A stretch of DNA of 64,000 nucleotides, from positions 2,643,082-2,707,081 of the forward strand of contig DS990260.1 in NCBI GenBank assembly GCA_000155435.1. Reading direction: 5' to 3'. Numbering within the stretch: position 1 is the first letter of the stretch; every line of letters begins with the position of its first letter. The notes below the pieces were generated by a model. The model was not told the origin of the DNA. It searched no databases and was given only the letters and a program-made list of their open reading frames with translations. Shown here one piece after another: positions 17,568-26,395 of the stretch. The position numbers were made by a program, and so were the translations under genes. The DNA comes from Clostridiales bacterium 1_7_47FAA (GTDB lineage Bacteria; Bacillota; Clostridia; Lachnospirales; Lachnospiraceae).

Positions 17568-18608
17568 ATGATTACATGGAAAAAAGCAGCCAGCGCGCTC
17601 CTGATTGCATCCCTGCTTTCCTCATCAATGGCACCAATGGCCATGGCGGCAAGCAAAACAAAGGTCGGCAAGATCAGCCTTACCATTGACTCCGATATAC
17701 GGACCGGACGGGAAGGAGGGGACGTTGAGGTAACCCCCACCGGAGATAATACGGACCGCTACTATGTAGACTCCTGGGAAGTGACCAATGATGACGGGGA
17801 TTCCTGGTCCAGGTCCAATCCGCCTGAGGTTGATATCATCCTTGGTGTGGAGGATGAAGAGGAATATTATTTTGCAAGCACTTCGTCCAGCAGCTTCAAG
17901 CTGACCCTTGGTTCCTCCAGCAAATACCGTTTTGACAAGATTAAGTTCGTGGACGCAAAGCGCAAGGACAGCAATTCAACCCTTATCCTGACCATCCAGC
18001 TTGTATTTGACAAGGATGCGGACACCAGTTCGGCAACAGCGCCGTCCGGTCTTAACTGGGATGACGCCCGAAACGGCATGGGATCCTGGAATCCGGTCTC
18101 ATCTTCCAAGTACTATCAGGTGCAGCTGATTAAGGATGACTCTGCCACAGGAGACATTAAAGATATATATGATACTTCCTATAACTTTGCAGAGCAGATT
18201 ACAACTCCCGGAACTTACCGCTTCAAGGTGCGCTCGGTCAAATCCAGCAACAGCGCCAAGAGCAGTTGGACCACATCCGGTTCCTGGGCGGTCAATGAAG
18301 CTGACATCATCGCCATGGGCAATACCCCTCAGGCTTCGGTTCCTGACGGCGGCAGCTGGCAGCTGGCGGCTGACGGCATCAGATGGTGGTGGCGCAATGC
18401 CGACGGCTCCTGCCCCACCTCAGCCTGGAAGGATATCAACGGCCAGTGGTACTACTTTGACGCCGAGGGATATATGGCAACCGGATGGATTGAGCTTGAC
18501 GGCAAGTCCTATTATCTTGATCCTGCCACCGGCGCCATGTACGCCAATACGCGGACACCTGATAACTGCTGGGTGGATGCATCCGGAGCATGGGTGCCCG
18601 GAGCATAA
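17568..18608 (+). CDS. Secreted protein with choline-binding-type cell-wall repeats
   Basis: A 346-residue protein. It has a clear signal peptide (MITWKKAASALLIASLLSSS.. cut near AMA-AS). A beta-rich middle region of unknown fold follows (about 30-240, with YYVDSWEVTNDDGDSWSRSN), then C-terminal cell-wall-binding repeats: WQLAADGIRWWWRNADGS, GQWYYFDAEGYMATGW and GKSYYLDPATGAMYANT. Such Trp/Tyr-Gly repeats bind choline or wall polymers on the cell surface. ATG 17568 follows AAAGGACAGG. It lies 100 bp after the histidine kinase and is followed by a strong terminator. The function of the middle part is not recognised. Confidence 0.85.
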   Translation: MITWKKAASALLIASLLSSSMAPMAMAASKTKVGKISLTIDSDIRTGREGGDVEVTPTGDNTDRYYVDSWEVTNDDGDSWSRSNPPEVDIILGVEDEEEYYFASTSSSSFKLTLGSSSKYRFDKIKFVDAKRKDSNSTLILTIQLVFDKDADTSSATAPSGLNWDDARNGMGSWNPVSSSKYYQVQLIKDDSATGDIKDIYDTSYNFAEQITTPGTYRFKVRSVKSSNSAKSSWTTSGSWAVNEADIIAMGNTPQASVPDGGSWQLAADGIRWWWRNADGSCPTSAWKDINGQWYYFDAEGYMATGWIELDGKSYYLDPATGAMYANTRTPDNCWVDASGAWVPGA

Positions 18609-18676
18609 GCACAGGCTGCATAAGTCATCGGGACTGTCTGGCATCAACGTGACATCAACGGTATTTATGTATAATT

Positions 18677-18731
18677 AAAAAGCTCTGTCATAGCTGGTAT
18701 TTACTGATTACCAGCCAATGACAGAGCTTTT
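18677..18731. terminator. Bidirectional terminator
   Basis: AAAAGCTCTGTCA and TGACAGAGCTTTT form the outer stem, with CTGGTA / TACCAG inside. T-runs lie at both ends, so it serves both the secreted protein gene (+) and the convergent glucokinase gene (-). Confidence 0.9.
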
Positions 18732-18761
18732 ATGATTATCCTTTAACAGCGGCAGCCTTCC

Positions 18762-19706
18762 CTACAGCAACAGCCTGGCCGCCCCATAGATTCCGGCATC
18801 ATTGCCCAGTGTCGCCAGGCCCAGCTTGGCTTTATATTTGGAAATGGGGGTAAAATGGTCATAGTGCTTCTGTACAACATCAATCAGGAACTGTCCTGCC
18901 TTGGAAACTCCGCCGCCAATCACAAATATCTCCGGATCCACGGTCATGACCACCATGGACAGGGCCAGACCCAGGTAGCGTCCCACCACGTCCATTACCT
19001 CCAGGGCCAGTTCATCCCCGTCCTTGGCAGCGTCCAGCACGTTCTTCGCTGTCACCGACTCACCGTATTGCCTCAGGGCAGACGGCTTATCACTGGCAGC
19101 CATCTTCCTCCTTGCCTCCCTGGCAATACCGGTAGCGGAACAGATCTGCTCCACACATCCCACTCCGCCGCAGTTGCAGTGCTCCCACTCCTCGTCGCGC
19201 ACGTGGATATGGCCAATCTCCCCGCCCAGTCCGTGTCTTCCTGCAACGATTTTCTCATCCATGATCACACCGCCGCCAACGCCGGTTCCCAGGGTCACCA
19301 TTACCAGGTCCTTATAGCCCTTGCCTCCGCCCTGCCACATCTCTCCAAGGGCAGCCACATTGGCGTCATTGCCGCTCTTCACAGGAATCCCGTCCAGCAG
19401 ACGGCTAAGTTCCACCTGGGGATTCAGGCCATGCCATCCCAGGTTGACACATACCTCCACGTATCCGTCGGGAAGCACCGGTCCCGGCACACCTAAACCG
19501 ACACCTGCCAGGTCCTTTTTAAGGTCAAGGCCCTTTGCCGCCATCTTCTCCCTGATGGAGTCCGCCACATCCGGCAGGATATGGCTGCCGCCTTCTTCCT
19601 TACGGGTTTTTACTTCCCACTTGTCAAGCAGTTCTCCGGTCACTTCAAACAGCCCAATCTTTACAGATGTGCCTCCAACGTCAACTCCGATACATTTCAT
19701 CCCCAT
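18762..19706 (-). CDS. ROK family glucokinase
   Basis: A 314-residue cytoplasmic sugar kinase. The N-terminal phosphate-binding motif is GVDVGGTSVKIGLFE. The sugar-binding residues are in SGNDANVAALGE and GTGVGGGVI. The ROK zinc motif is present as CNCGGVGCVEQICS after EIGHIHV. The family phosphorylates glucose with ATP. The start is placed at ATG 19706 (MGMKCIGVDVGG), eight bases after AGGAAG; a longer frame starts at 19730 but adds residues not typical of the family. The stop precedes the bidirectional terminator. The DUF5711-like gene ends 35 bp upstream on the same strand, so they may be cotranscribed. Confidence 0.92.
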   Translation of the reverse strand: MGMKCIGVDVGGTSVKIGLFEVTGELLDKWEVKTRKEEGGSHILPDVADSIREKMAAKGLDLKKDLAGVGLGVPGPVLPDGYVEVCVNLGWHGLNPQVELSRLLDGIPVKSGNDANVAALGEMWQGGGKGYKDLVMVTLGTGVGGGVIMDEKIVAGRHGLGGEIGHIHVRDEEWEHCNCGGVGCVEQICSATGIAREARRKMAASDKPSALRQYGESVTAKNVLDAAKDGDELALEVMDVVGRYLGLALSMVVMTVDPEIFVIGGGVSKAGQFLIDVVQKHYDHFTPISKYKAKLGLATLGNDAGIYGAARLLL

Positions 19707-19740
19707 GGTATATACTTCCTTTCCATTCATATTTATACTG

Positions 19741-21030
19741 CTATTGCAGCTTGATTTCCATCATCATCTGCGGTCCCATCACAAGAAGTGTTCCAGGGAA
19801 CCTGCCTGCCGAAACCTTATTGACCGTGAAATCGAATGTCCCGTTATATTTCTCCGTCCCTGTCATATTAAATACCTTACAGGAACTATCATTATACAAT
19901 AACACCAGGCCTCCGTCTATATCAAATCCAGTGTACTGGTAATTAAACGTCCTCTCAAACACAAGGGCGCCTTCTTTGTCATATATCTTCAGGCTGTATG
20001 GGTCCTGCCCTTCCACATTATCCGTCACAAGACCTATATGGTCTTCTGTATACGCAATGCTGCGGATTTCCTCGGTTATGGGAATCTGGTTCACGGACTC
20101 CGGCGAAGTTTCCACCCTGGTGGAGAAAAGCTGGATGCCCTTATCCGTAAATATAGCGGCATGGCTTTCATCCAGGAACCTGACCCTTCCCGCCATGGCA
20201 TCATTCAGGTCCTGGGGGAAGAAAATCCCCACCACCCTCCTGGGGTCATTTTTACCCAGTCCGAAGTTGTAGAAAACGATCTTGCACTTGATGATTCCCT
20301 GGTCCAGATACATGTAGGAGGTAATTAACTGGGTACCATTGGGGGACAGGCTTAAGTCCACCGGATACCCGTCCCCGGAAAGCAGGGACTTTACATTGAT
20401 ATCAAGGGCGCTTCCATCCTTTTTATAGAAGTAAATGTAACTGGCCTTGGAGTCTTCCTGCAGGGCAGCCACCATACCCTTGGCCGACACCGTCACACGC
20501 AGGATCGGCAGGAGTGTGGTGGCCTTTCCCACGGGTCCGCCCTTATTACATATGTAAATGCTGTTGCCCTGCTGGTCCCCGATTGCAGCGTACTCGCCGT
20601 TAATGGAAACCATAGGCGTCTTCATCTCATAGCTCTGTACCCAGACCACCTTTCCCTGGGCATCCAGATAAGAGGCCCCGTCCTTGGTGTATTTAAGCAC
20701 ACCGTCGCCGAAATCCCTGTACCCGCAGAAGCTGCCCTCTCCCTGGACAGCTGCCTCCTGGGCTTCACTGATCAGATTTTTCTCCCATATGACCTGATAA
20801 TCCGTAAACTGGTGATAGCGGTCATACCTGAGCAGCACTAAGGCCACCACAGCCGCAAGAATAACCAGTACCAGAAATATGGTCAGCCGCTTCCTCACCA
20901 CCCGCTTATGGGCTTTATGGACAATATCCCGGCTGTCTTCTTCCTCCTGATACTGGTTATTCGAAGGGACAATCTGACGCTTCAGCTGCTTCTTTTTATT
21001 TTCACGGCTCATTGAATTGGTACTGCCCAT
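19741..21030 (-). CDS. DUF5711-like single-pass membrane protein
   Basis: A 429-residue protein. It has a charged cytoplasmic N-terminus (about 1-55, KKKQLKRQIVPSNN), one membrane helix (about 56-78, LTIFLVLVILAAVVALVLL) and a long extracytoplasmic beta-rich region with repeated strands (VVWVQSYEMKTPMVSINGEY, PVDLSLSPNGTQLITSYM), consistent with a beta-propeller as in DUF5711 proteins. ATG 21030 follows GGGAGAACGTAAG; the frame extends 36 codons upstream, overlapping the LysM gene end, but without a ribosome site. The function of the family is unknown. Its location next to the LysM protein and YyaC hints at an envelope or spore role, which is inference. Confidence 0.78.
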   Translation of the reverse strand: MGSTNSMSRENKKKQLKRQIVPSNNQYQEEEDSRDIVHKAHKRVVRKRLTIFLVLVILAAVVALVLLRYDRYHQFTDYQVIWEKNLISEAQEAAVQGEGSFCGYRDFGDGVLKYTKDGASYLDAQGKVVWVQSYEMKTPMVSINGEYAAIGDQQGNSIYICNKGGPVGKATTLLPILRVTVSAKGMVAALQEDSKASYIYFYKKDGSALDINVKSLLSGDGYPVDLSLSPNGTQLITSYMYLDQGIIKCKIVFYNFGLGKNDPRRVVGIFFPQDLNDAMAGRVRFLDESHAAIFTDKGIQLFSTRVETSPESVNQIPITEEIRSIAYTEDHIGLVTDNVEGQDPYSLKIYDKEGALVFERTFNYQYTGFDIDGGLVLLYNDSSCKVFNMTGTEKYNGTFDFTVNKVSAGRFPGTLLVMGPQMMMEIKLQ

Positions 21031-21127
21031 CTTACGTTCTCCCAACAATCCTCTTTTGCATCTATGCAATAGTATACAACAATTCTGGGTAAAACGCATT
21101 AATTTTTTCCGGAAGCCGGACTTTCTT

Positions 21128-22705
21128 CTACGGTACAAGGAGCTTCTGTCCTGCGAAGATGCTGTTCTCGTCTGTCAGTGCATTGACCCGGCAGATTTCA
21201 TCAATATGCTTCAGGTTATGATACAGCTTAAAACAGATGCCATACAATGTCTCGCCGTCTTCCACCGTATAAACGCTGTAGTTAACCGCCGAAACAGTCT
21301 CCGCTGACGCATCTGCGCGGGCGCCGGTGGCTGGGGGCGCTGTCTCTTCCTTGGACGATGAGGCTGTTTCCCTGGATGCCTTGGCGGTCCCTTCACCAGT
21401 GGGTGACGAGGCAGTCTGGGCTCTGGACGGGGCCGTTGTCTGGGCTTCGGATGAGGCCGTTGTCTGGGCTTCGGACGGGGCGGTTGTCTGGCCCGTGGGC
21501 TGGCTGGCCTGTGTTGTGGATTGGCCCGCTGACTGCCCCGCCTGGGCTGCTGACTGCCCTGCCTGGCCCGCTGACTGCCCTGCCTGGCCTGCTGACTGCC
21601 CTGCCTGTCCTGCTGACTGCCCTGCCTGGCCTGCTGACTGCCCTGCCTGGCCCGCTGACTGCCCCGTCTGGCCTGCCGCAGCTGCCTCCCCTTCGCCCTC
21701 ATGACGCGCGCTGCTCTCAGCAGGCGGCATGGTTTCCGGCGTTACCGGGGAGGATTGTTCTTTATTATTTTCAGCTGCCGGTGCCGTAGTAGGATAAACC
21801 TTGCCCGCTGCTTCTTCAATCACATAGTCCGGCTCGTCCACGGATGACCAGCCTTTGCCGGAGGAATTTTCCGTTTTACCGGAACCTTTTCCGGCGGATG
21901 CAAGGAGGCCCTGCTTTACGCTTCCTTCCGGCATCACGGAGGCGATGACGCTTTCCATCTGATGCATTTTCTGATAGTTGTTGAACATGGCGACCCCGCC
22001 GGCCAGGACCGTGACAGCAAGTACGCTGCAAATCCCGGACAGGACGCCCACCGTGCTTCTGTGGCGTCCGGCTTCATTTTTACGCTCGTCCATGCGCTGC
22101 TTAAAATCACGTATGACTTTATCGTCAACCTCCGCCTCTGCCCTGGGCACGTCCTTGCGCAGGATCATATAATCCTGCATCATCTGGTTGCGCTCATAGT
22201 AGACACTGTATCCCCTCAGCTTATAAAATCCATCTGAGGATGTTATGTAAACTGCCTCTTCCCCTTCCAGGCCGCAGTTGAGATACATCAGCTGGTTCTT
22301 GCCTGTAAAGTACTGGCTATGCTGTTTCCAATATGTCAGCGGGCTTAAGGTACAGCCCGGACCGCCGCACAGGAACCATCCCTGCACCGTGCGTTTGGGG
22401 AACATCTGCTCCACATCCTGATATGCCTTTTTCCAGGCATCCTCGGAAAATACCACCTTTTCGCCTTCCGCGGTAACAGAATCCATTTCCAGGGCGCCAT
22501 CCACGAATACATAGGGCGTGTCCTCATGGGTCTCCCTGCTTCCAAGGAGCAGACCCACACGCAGATCAGCCCCCTTGGCCGGCTGGAGGCGTCTTAAGTA
22601 CGTATTTACATAATCTTCTAAATATAATTTTAAAACCTGGTCCCGTTCCCCAATCTGCCGAATATTTTTCGGCAGCTTTGGAAAGGGTTCATATAATTCT
22701 CCCAT
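21128..22705 (-). CDS. Membrane protein with possible inactive JAB/MPN-like domain, repeats and LysM
   Basis: A 525-residue protein. The N-terminal region (about 25-190) has the outline of a JAB/MPN fold (LRVGLLLGSRETH.., VQGWFLCGGPGCTLSPLTYW..), but the JAMM metal residues (HxHx10D) are not there. A membrane helix follows (about 220-243, GVLSGICSVLAVTVLAGGVAMF), then a Ser/Gly/Gln/Ala-rich region with 7-residue repeats (GQSAGQA), and a C-terminal LysM domain (YTVEDGETLYGICFKLY..NSIFAGQKLLVP) that binds peptidoglycan. ATG 22705 follows GGGGTGATTCT. It is probably an envelope or spore-coat-related anchor. The MPN reading is by eye and moderately sure. Confidence 0.75.
   Translation of the reverse strand: MGELYEPFPKLPKNIRQIGERDQVLKLYLEDYVNTYLRRLQPAKGADLRVGLLLGSRETHEDTPYVFVDGALEMDSVTAEGEKVVFSEDAWKKAYQDVEQMFPKRTVQGWFLCGGPGCTLSPLTYWKQHSQYFTGKNQLMYLNCGLEGEEAVYITSSDGFYKLRGYSVYYERNQMMQDYMILRKDVPRAEAEVDDKVIRDFKQRMDERKNEAGRHRSTVGVLSGICSVLAVTVLAGGVAMFNNYQKMHQMESVIASVMPEGSVKQGLLASAGKGSGKTENSSGKGWSSVDEPDYVIEEAAGKVYPTTAPAAENNKEQSSPVTPETMPPAESSARHEGEGEAAAAGQTGQSAGQAGQSAGQAGQSAGQAGQSAGQAGQSAGQAGQSAAQAGQSAGQSTTQASQPTGQTTAPSEAQTTASSEAQTTAPSRAQTASSPTGEGTAKASRETASSSKEETAPPATGARADASAETVSAVNYSVYTVEDGETLYGICFKLYHNLKHIDEICRVNALTDENSIFAGQKLLVP
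21520..21685 (-). repeat. 21-bp in-frame tandem repeats in the LysM protein
   Basis: About seven copies of a 21-bp unit encode GQSAGQA (one copy reads GQSAAQA). They keep the frame and lengthen the flexible linker between the membrane and the LysM domain. Copy number is likely to vary between strains. Confidence 0.8.
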
Positions 22706-22764
22706 AGAATCACCCCGCTGTCTTTAATCTGTACAAGCATAGCAGATTCCATGTGCAGATTCTG

Positions 22765-23364
22765 TCATATTATGGCGGCATTATCCCATAATCGTTCGAC
22801 AAGACAGATTCCTTCGCAGATGCAGTCCGCCATCTTCATGACAATGGACAGGCGGACGCTCTGAAGCATGACCGGGTCGCGGCTGCCTGCCCCGCCTACA
22901 ATCCCTGTGATGGAAATGTCCCCCACCGCCTCCAGGTTCTTGGATACCCCAAGCCCGGGCTGCAGCGCCCCGCGCCCCAAGGTGGCATATCCTACATGGT
23001 CCGGACTGCCCACCGAGGCATCGATGGCCACCACCACGTAATCCGGGTAGTGAAGCTTTATATACCTGGCGTAAAGGTCCAGGTTCATGGCATGTACCGG
23101 CTTATCCAGGGTACCGATGACCGCCGCCCCGGCCAGCCGTCTGCCCCGCAGCTTATGCCCTATGAGCGGACCCAGGCTGTCCCCGGTCGATCGGTCCGTG
23201 CCAATACACAGGAACATGACCCCGTCCTTACCGGTAGCCGTCATTTCCTCACAGATCAGACGGTTCAGGTGCAGTGCGAACTGTTCTGTCTCAAATTCTG
23301 ACTGTGTATTATAATAGGCAATGCCTTCCCGTTTTTGTATGTTAAATGTCTTCCATAATCTCAT
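22765..23364 (-). CDS. yyaC: Sporulation protein YyaC (GPR-like fold)
   Basis: A 199-residue protein of the YyaC family, related in fold to the germination protease GPR. The recognisable segments are VMFLCIGTDRSTGDSLGPLIG, GTLDKPVHAMNLD, VVAIDASVGSPDHVGYATLG and ISITGIVGGAGSRD. These match the family from start to end. YyaC is conserved in spore formers and made during sporulation, but its substrate is not established. ATG 23364 is taken as the start; a GTG at 23379 is an alternative, and neither has a strong ribosome site. Its presence is good evidence for a sporulating organism. Confidence 0.88.
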   Translation of the reverse strand: MRLWKTFNIQKREGIAYYNTQSEFETEQFALHLNRLICEEMTATGKDGVMFLCIGTDRSTGDSLGPLIGHKLRGRRLAGAAVIGTLDKPVHAMNLDLYARYIKLHYPDYVVVAIDASVGSPDHVGYATLGRGALQPGLGVSKNLEAVGDISITGIVGGAGSRDPVMLQSVRLSIVMKMADCICEGICLVERLWDNAAII

Positions 23365-23379
23365 ATCCAAGTTGTCCAC

Positions 23380-23698
23380 CCGAAATTTATTAAAATGTCA
23401 GGCCTTACCGTGCAAATTGGTATTCATTGGCTGATAAGGGCTGTTTTTATAGTATAGGCTTGGGCTTTTGAAATTATGCATGAAAAAGGGACACACGGAT
23501 TGACAGTATCCGCGTGCCCGCCTGGAAAATGCTTCTATGACAGCAGATAAACAGCCTGCTGTGGTATGCCCCGTTTTTGTGTTCATAAACAGAAAAAGAA
23601 TCCTGAAAGATCCGGCGGGGTACGCTGTCCGTCAGCCGTGCGTCCCACTTCCCCAATGGGATATCCCTGTCCTCCGGCCAGGCAGCGTACAAAAATAA
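23380..23698. other. Intergenic region with terminator and repeat fragment
   Basis: It holds the MerR terminator (23483-23519) and a 75-bp palindromic segment (23611-23692) bounded by GTACGCTG and CAGCGTAC. Inside the palindrome, GTCAGCCGTGCGTCCCACTT is nearly identical to part of the MITE-like elements at 38986 and 47836. No coding sequence is supported. Confidence 0.6.
23483..23519 (-). terminator. Terminator after the MerR gene
   Basis: On the minus strand GGGCACGCGGA pairs with TCCGTGTGTCCC and is followed by TTTTT. It would end the MerR transcript before yyaC. Confidence 0.75.
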
Positions 23699-24103
23699 TC
23701 AAACACTCCCTGATGTCCCGGAATCTTTATCTTCCGACAAAAATTCCTCATATTCTCTCGTAAACCGCTGGATTTTATGCGTCACCACCTGAAGGTGCTG
23801 CTGCATCTGCGCAATACGTCCTTCGACCTCACGTTTATGCTCAATCAGCATTTCACATCTCTCCTTCAGTGTCTCAGGTCCTTGGTAGCACAGATTGACA
23901 AAGTCGCGGATCTGCTTTATGGACATATCTGTGTTTTTCAGGCAGGTGATTAATCCCAGCCACTCCAGGTCCCCATCCGTATAATACCGGATTCCGCTTT
24001 CTGTCCGCTTGACGTTGGGCAGCAGCCCTTCCTTTTCATAATACCGAAGGGTATTTGGGCTAAGGTGTGTTTTTTCAGCTACATATTTAATCGTATATCC
24101 CAT
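23699..24103 (-). CDS. MerR family transcriptional regulator
   Basis: A 134-residue regulator. The N-terminal winged helix is typical (MGYTIKYVAEKTHLSPNTLRYYEKEGLLP, then GIRYYTDGDLEWL), followed by an effector/dimer coiled coil (about 75-125, REVEGRIAQMQQHLQVVTHKI). No cysteine pattern for metal is seen, so it is of the general AdhR/NmlR-like or multidrug type. ATG 24103 follows GGAGG; the frame extends five codons upstream to a TTG. It is divergent from the aldo/keto reductase gene, whose promoter has the 19-bp spacer and palindrome expected of a MerR-activated promoter. In AdhR-type regulators such pairs respond to aldehydes. Confidence 0.9.
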   Translation of the reverse strand: MGYTIKYVAEKTHLSPNTLRYYEKEGLLPNVKRTESGIRYYTDGDLEWLGLITCLKNTDMSIKQIRDFVNLCYQGPETLKERCEMLIEHKREVEGRIAQMQQHLQVVTHKIQRFTREYEEFLSEDKDSGTSGSV

Positions 24104-24266
24104 AGAAAGAACCTCCAATATATTTTAGGTAACGTTAAGTAACGAAGTAACACAAAACAGGATAATGATACCATGATAAGTGTAACACTAAAATCGTCAA
24201 TCACGAATTTAATTGGTGAAACACGAATTTAATATTACATTTTACGCAAAGTAACGCAAAAAAAGC

Positions 24267-24297
24267 TTGACTTAGCGTTAACGCTAAGGTTTATGAT
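24267..24297 (+). promoter_or_regulatory. MerR-type promoter with 19-bp spacer and palindromic operator
   Basis: The -35 is TTGACT (24267-24272) and the -10 is TATGAT (24292-24297), separated by 19 bp instead of 17. A perfect 18-bp palindrome, CTTAGCGTTAACGCTAAG (24271-24288), fills the spacer. This is the classic layout of promoters that a MerR protein activates by untwisting DNA. It drives the aldo/keto reductase and is probably bound by the divergent MerR protein. Confidence 0.85.
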
Positions 24298-24351
24298 TAT
24301 CATACAGCATAATTCAATCATATGTCAAGAAACAGAACAGGAGGAAAGAGA

Positions 24352-25203
24352 ATGAAATCATTAACTGATTGCTACAGGCTGTCCAATGGGGTGGAAATTC
24401 CCTGTATTGGCTTCGGTACATGGCAGACTCCCGACGGGGATGTCTGCGTATCATCGGTGAAAGCCGCCATCGAGGCGGGCTACCGCCACATCGATACCGC
24501 CGAAATGTACGAGAACGAGGACAGCGTGGGCAAAGCCATAAAGGAGAGCGGCATCGACCGGAAGGAGCTTTTCATCACCTCGAAGTTGAGCAACCAGGCC
24601 CACGGTTACGAAAAGACCATGGAGGCATTTGAGGGCACCATGGAAAAACTGGGTCTTGATTACCTTGACATGTTCCTGATTCACTGGCCCAACCCCATTG
24701 CCTTCCGCGACCATTGGCAGGAGGCCAATGCAGGCAGCTGGAAAGCATTCGAGGAACTGTACAAAGCCGGCCGGATCCGCGCCATCGGAATCAGCAATTT
24801 CCGGCAGCATCACATTGAAGCCCTGATGGAAACCGCCACCATCCCCCCAATGGTGAACCAGATGAAACTCTGCCCAGGAGAAACGCAGGAGGAGGTTGTG
24901 GACTACTGCCGCTCCAAGGGCATGTTGCTGGAAGCCTACAGCCCCCTTGGCATCGGACAGATTTTCCAGGTGCCCGAGATGCAGGAACTGGCAGACAAAT
25001 ACGGGCGTTCCATCGCACAGATCTGCATCCGCTGGAGCCTGCAAAGAGGGTATCTGCCGCTTCCTAAGTCAGTCACCCCTTCCCGGATCCAGGAGAACGC
25101 CAGGGTCTTCGACTTTGAGCTGGAGGAAACAGATGTCCGGCTGATTGCCGGTTTGAAGGGATGCGTCGGCTATGCCGCTGACCCGGATACAAGGACATTT
25201 TAA
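24352..25203 (+). CDS. Aldo/keto reductase
   Basis: A 283-residue NADPH-dependent oxidoreductase of the AKR superfamily. The catalytic tetrad is visible: Asp and Tyr in YRHIDTAEMYENE, Lys in FITSKLSN and His in FLIHWPNP. The cofactor segment GISNFRQHH and the C-terminal PLPKSVTPSRIQENARVF are typical of the 2,5-diketogluconate-reductase-like AKR5 branch. It reduces aldehydes or ketones in the cytoplasm. ATG 24352 follows AGGAGGAAAGAGA; the longer frame from 24322 has no ribosome site. It is controlled by the adjacent MerR promoter, so it likely serves in detoxifying an aldehyde sensed by that regulator. Confidence 0.92.
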   Translation: MKSLTDCYRLSNGVEIPCIGFGTWQTPDGDVCVSSVKAAIEAGYRHIDTAEMYENEDSVGKAIKESGIDRKELFITSKLSNQAHGYEKTMEAFEGTMEKLGLDYLDMFLIHWPNPIAFRDHWQEANAGSWKAFEELYKAGRIRAIGISNFRQHHIEALMETATIPPMVNQMKLCPGETQEEVVDYCRSKGMLLEAYSPLGIGQIFQVPEMQELADKYGRSIAQICIRWSLQRGYLPLPKSVTPSRIQENARVFDFELEETDVRLIAGLKGCVGYAADPDTRTF

Positions 25204-25354
25204 CGGATTGGGAAGATACACGGTTGTGCATTGTGCATGGATATAATGCGGGACAGATACACACATCATTTCAGCGGGGACACATAAAAGACCATCTGTC
25301 CCTCTCAAAAGAAATGCCGTAACAGAAGAAAAGCAGGGCATTTACAACATACGT

Positions 25355-25402
25355 AAAAATCAGGGAGGACCCCATAAACAGGAGATTCATCCCTGATTTT
25401 AT
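25355..25402. terminator. Bidirectional terminator
   Basis: AAAAATCAGGG and CCCTGATTTT form a stem around a 26-base loop, with A/T runs at both ends. It lies between the convergent aldo/keto reductase (+) and the nucleotidyltransferase (-). Confidence 0.7.
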
Positions 25403-25405
25403 TCA

Positions 25406-26329
25406 TCAGCTGTAAAGCTTCTCTTTGTACACTCCGGCGTCAATCAGCGCCCTGACAGCATCCACCACGGCCTGTTTGTCCTCTTTATAGGTGACCCCGA
25501 ACCACTTGTCCGGGGTGCCAAGGACCGTGACCCTTGCACGCTTTGACTGTACCAGGTTGTCGATGATCCTGGGAAGAAGATATTCTGATTTAACATCCCC
25601 CTCCTTCAGGTTATCCAGGAACGCAGGGAAGCCTGCTTCTAACTCATCCAGGAATCCGGCCGGGATGCCCCACATGTTCATGGAAACCGGCTGGTCCGGG
25701 CTGACCGTGACAGGATTACCCTGCTCATCGGTTGCCAAAAGTCCCTCATCGGTCATCCTGATATTATAAGTTTCATTGACCGTCTTAAGGATACCGTCAT
25801 CATCCACCTGGCATACGCCCCTGGTAACAGCGCCATTGTCGCTCAGGGTATTGGAAAGCACGAATCCGCCCATGCACAGGTCATATACGTCTGAATCCCC
25901 GTCCATGACATTGACCATGTAATCGTGTATCTTCTTAAAGCCTTCCCTGCCATAATAGTCATCTGCATTGATGACCAGGAAGGGACCGTTCACCATTCCT
26001 TTTACCATAAGGACGGCCTGTCCTGTTCCCCATGGTTTTGTACGGCCGGGCGTTACCTCATAGCCAGCCGGAAGGGCGTCCAGTTCCTGATAGGCGTATT
26101 CCACAGGCAGAAGCTTTTCTATCCTGTTGCCGATAACTTCCTTAAAATCCTTCTCAAGGTCTTTCCTGATAATAAAGATAACTTTGTTAAAACCTGCTTC
26201 CATGGCGTCATGGATGGAATAATCCATGATGATCTCCCCACCTGGTCCCACTGGTTCCAGCTGCTTGATTCCTCCTCCAAAGCGGCTTCCGATTCCGGCC
26301 GCCATGATTACCAGCGCAGTCTCTCTCAT
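25406..26329 (-). CDS. Sugar-phosphate nucleotidyltransferase-like protein
   Basis: A 307-residue protein of the NTP-transferase (GT-A-like) family. The N-terminal nucleotide-binding loop is ALVIMAAGIGSRFGGGIKQL, followed by GPGGEIIMDYSIHDAMEAGF and the metal-binding segment VINADDYYGREGF. The family joins an NTP to a sugar phosphate to make NDP-sugars. The particular substrate cannot be told. The start at ATG 26329 follows GGAGAAAAAGTACT; the frame extends 15 codons further without a ribosome site. It follows the flavoprotein gene by 66 bp on the same strand, but its connection to the catabolic genes upstream is unclear. Confidence 0.85.
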   Translation of the reverse strand: MRETALVIMAAGIGSRFGGGIKQLEPVGPGGEIIMDYSIHDAMEAGFNKVIFIIRKDLEKDFKEVIGNRIEKLLPVEYAYQELDALPAGYEVTPGRTKPWGTGQAVLMVKGMVNGPFLVINADDYYGREGFKKIHDYMVNVMDGDSDVYDLCMGGFVLSNTLSDNGAVTRGVCQVDDDGILKTVNETYNIRMTDEGLLATDEQGNPVTVSPDQPVSMNMWGIPAGFLDELEAGFPAFLDNLKEGDVKSEYLLPRIIDNLVQSKRARVTVLGTPDKWFGVTYKEDKQAVVDAVRALIDAGVYKEKLYS

Positions 26330-26395
26330 AGTACTTTTTCTCCTTTGATATGAACTGGTTACATAATAGCACAATCGGGAGAAAAAGGCAAAATT

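Noticed and set aside
21327..21789. Long plus-strand frames opposite the LysM protein gene
   Set aside because: Shadows of the repetitive GQSAGQA-coding region; no ribosome sites.
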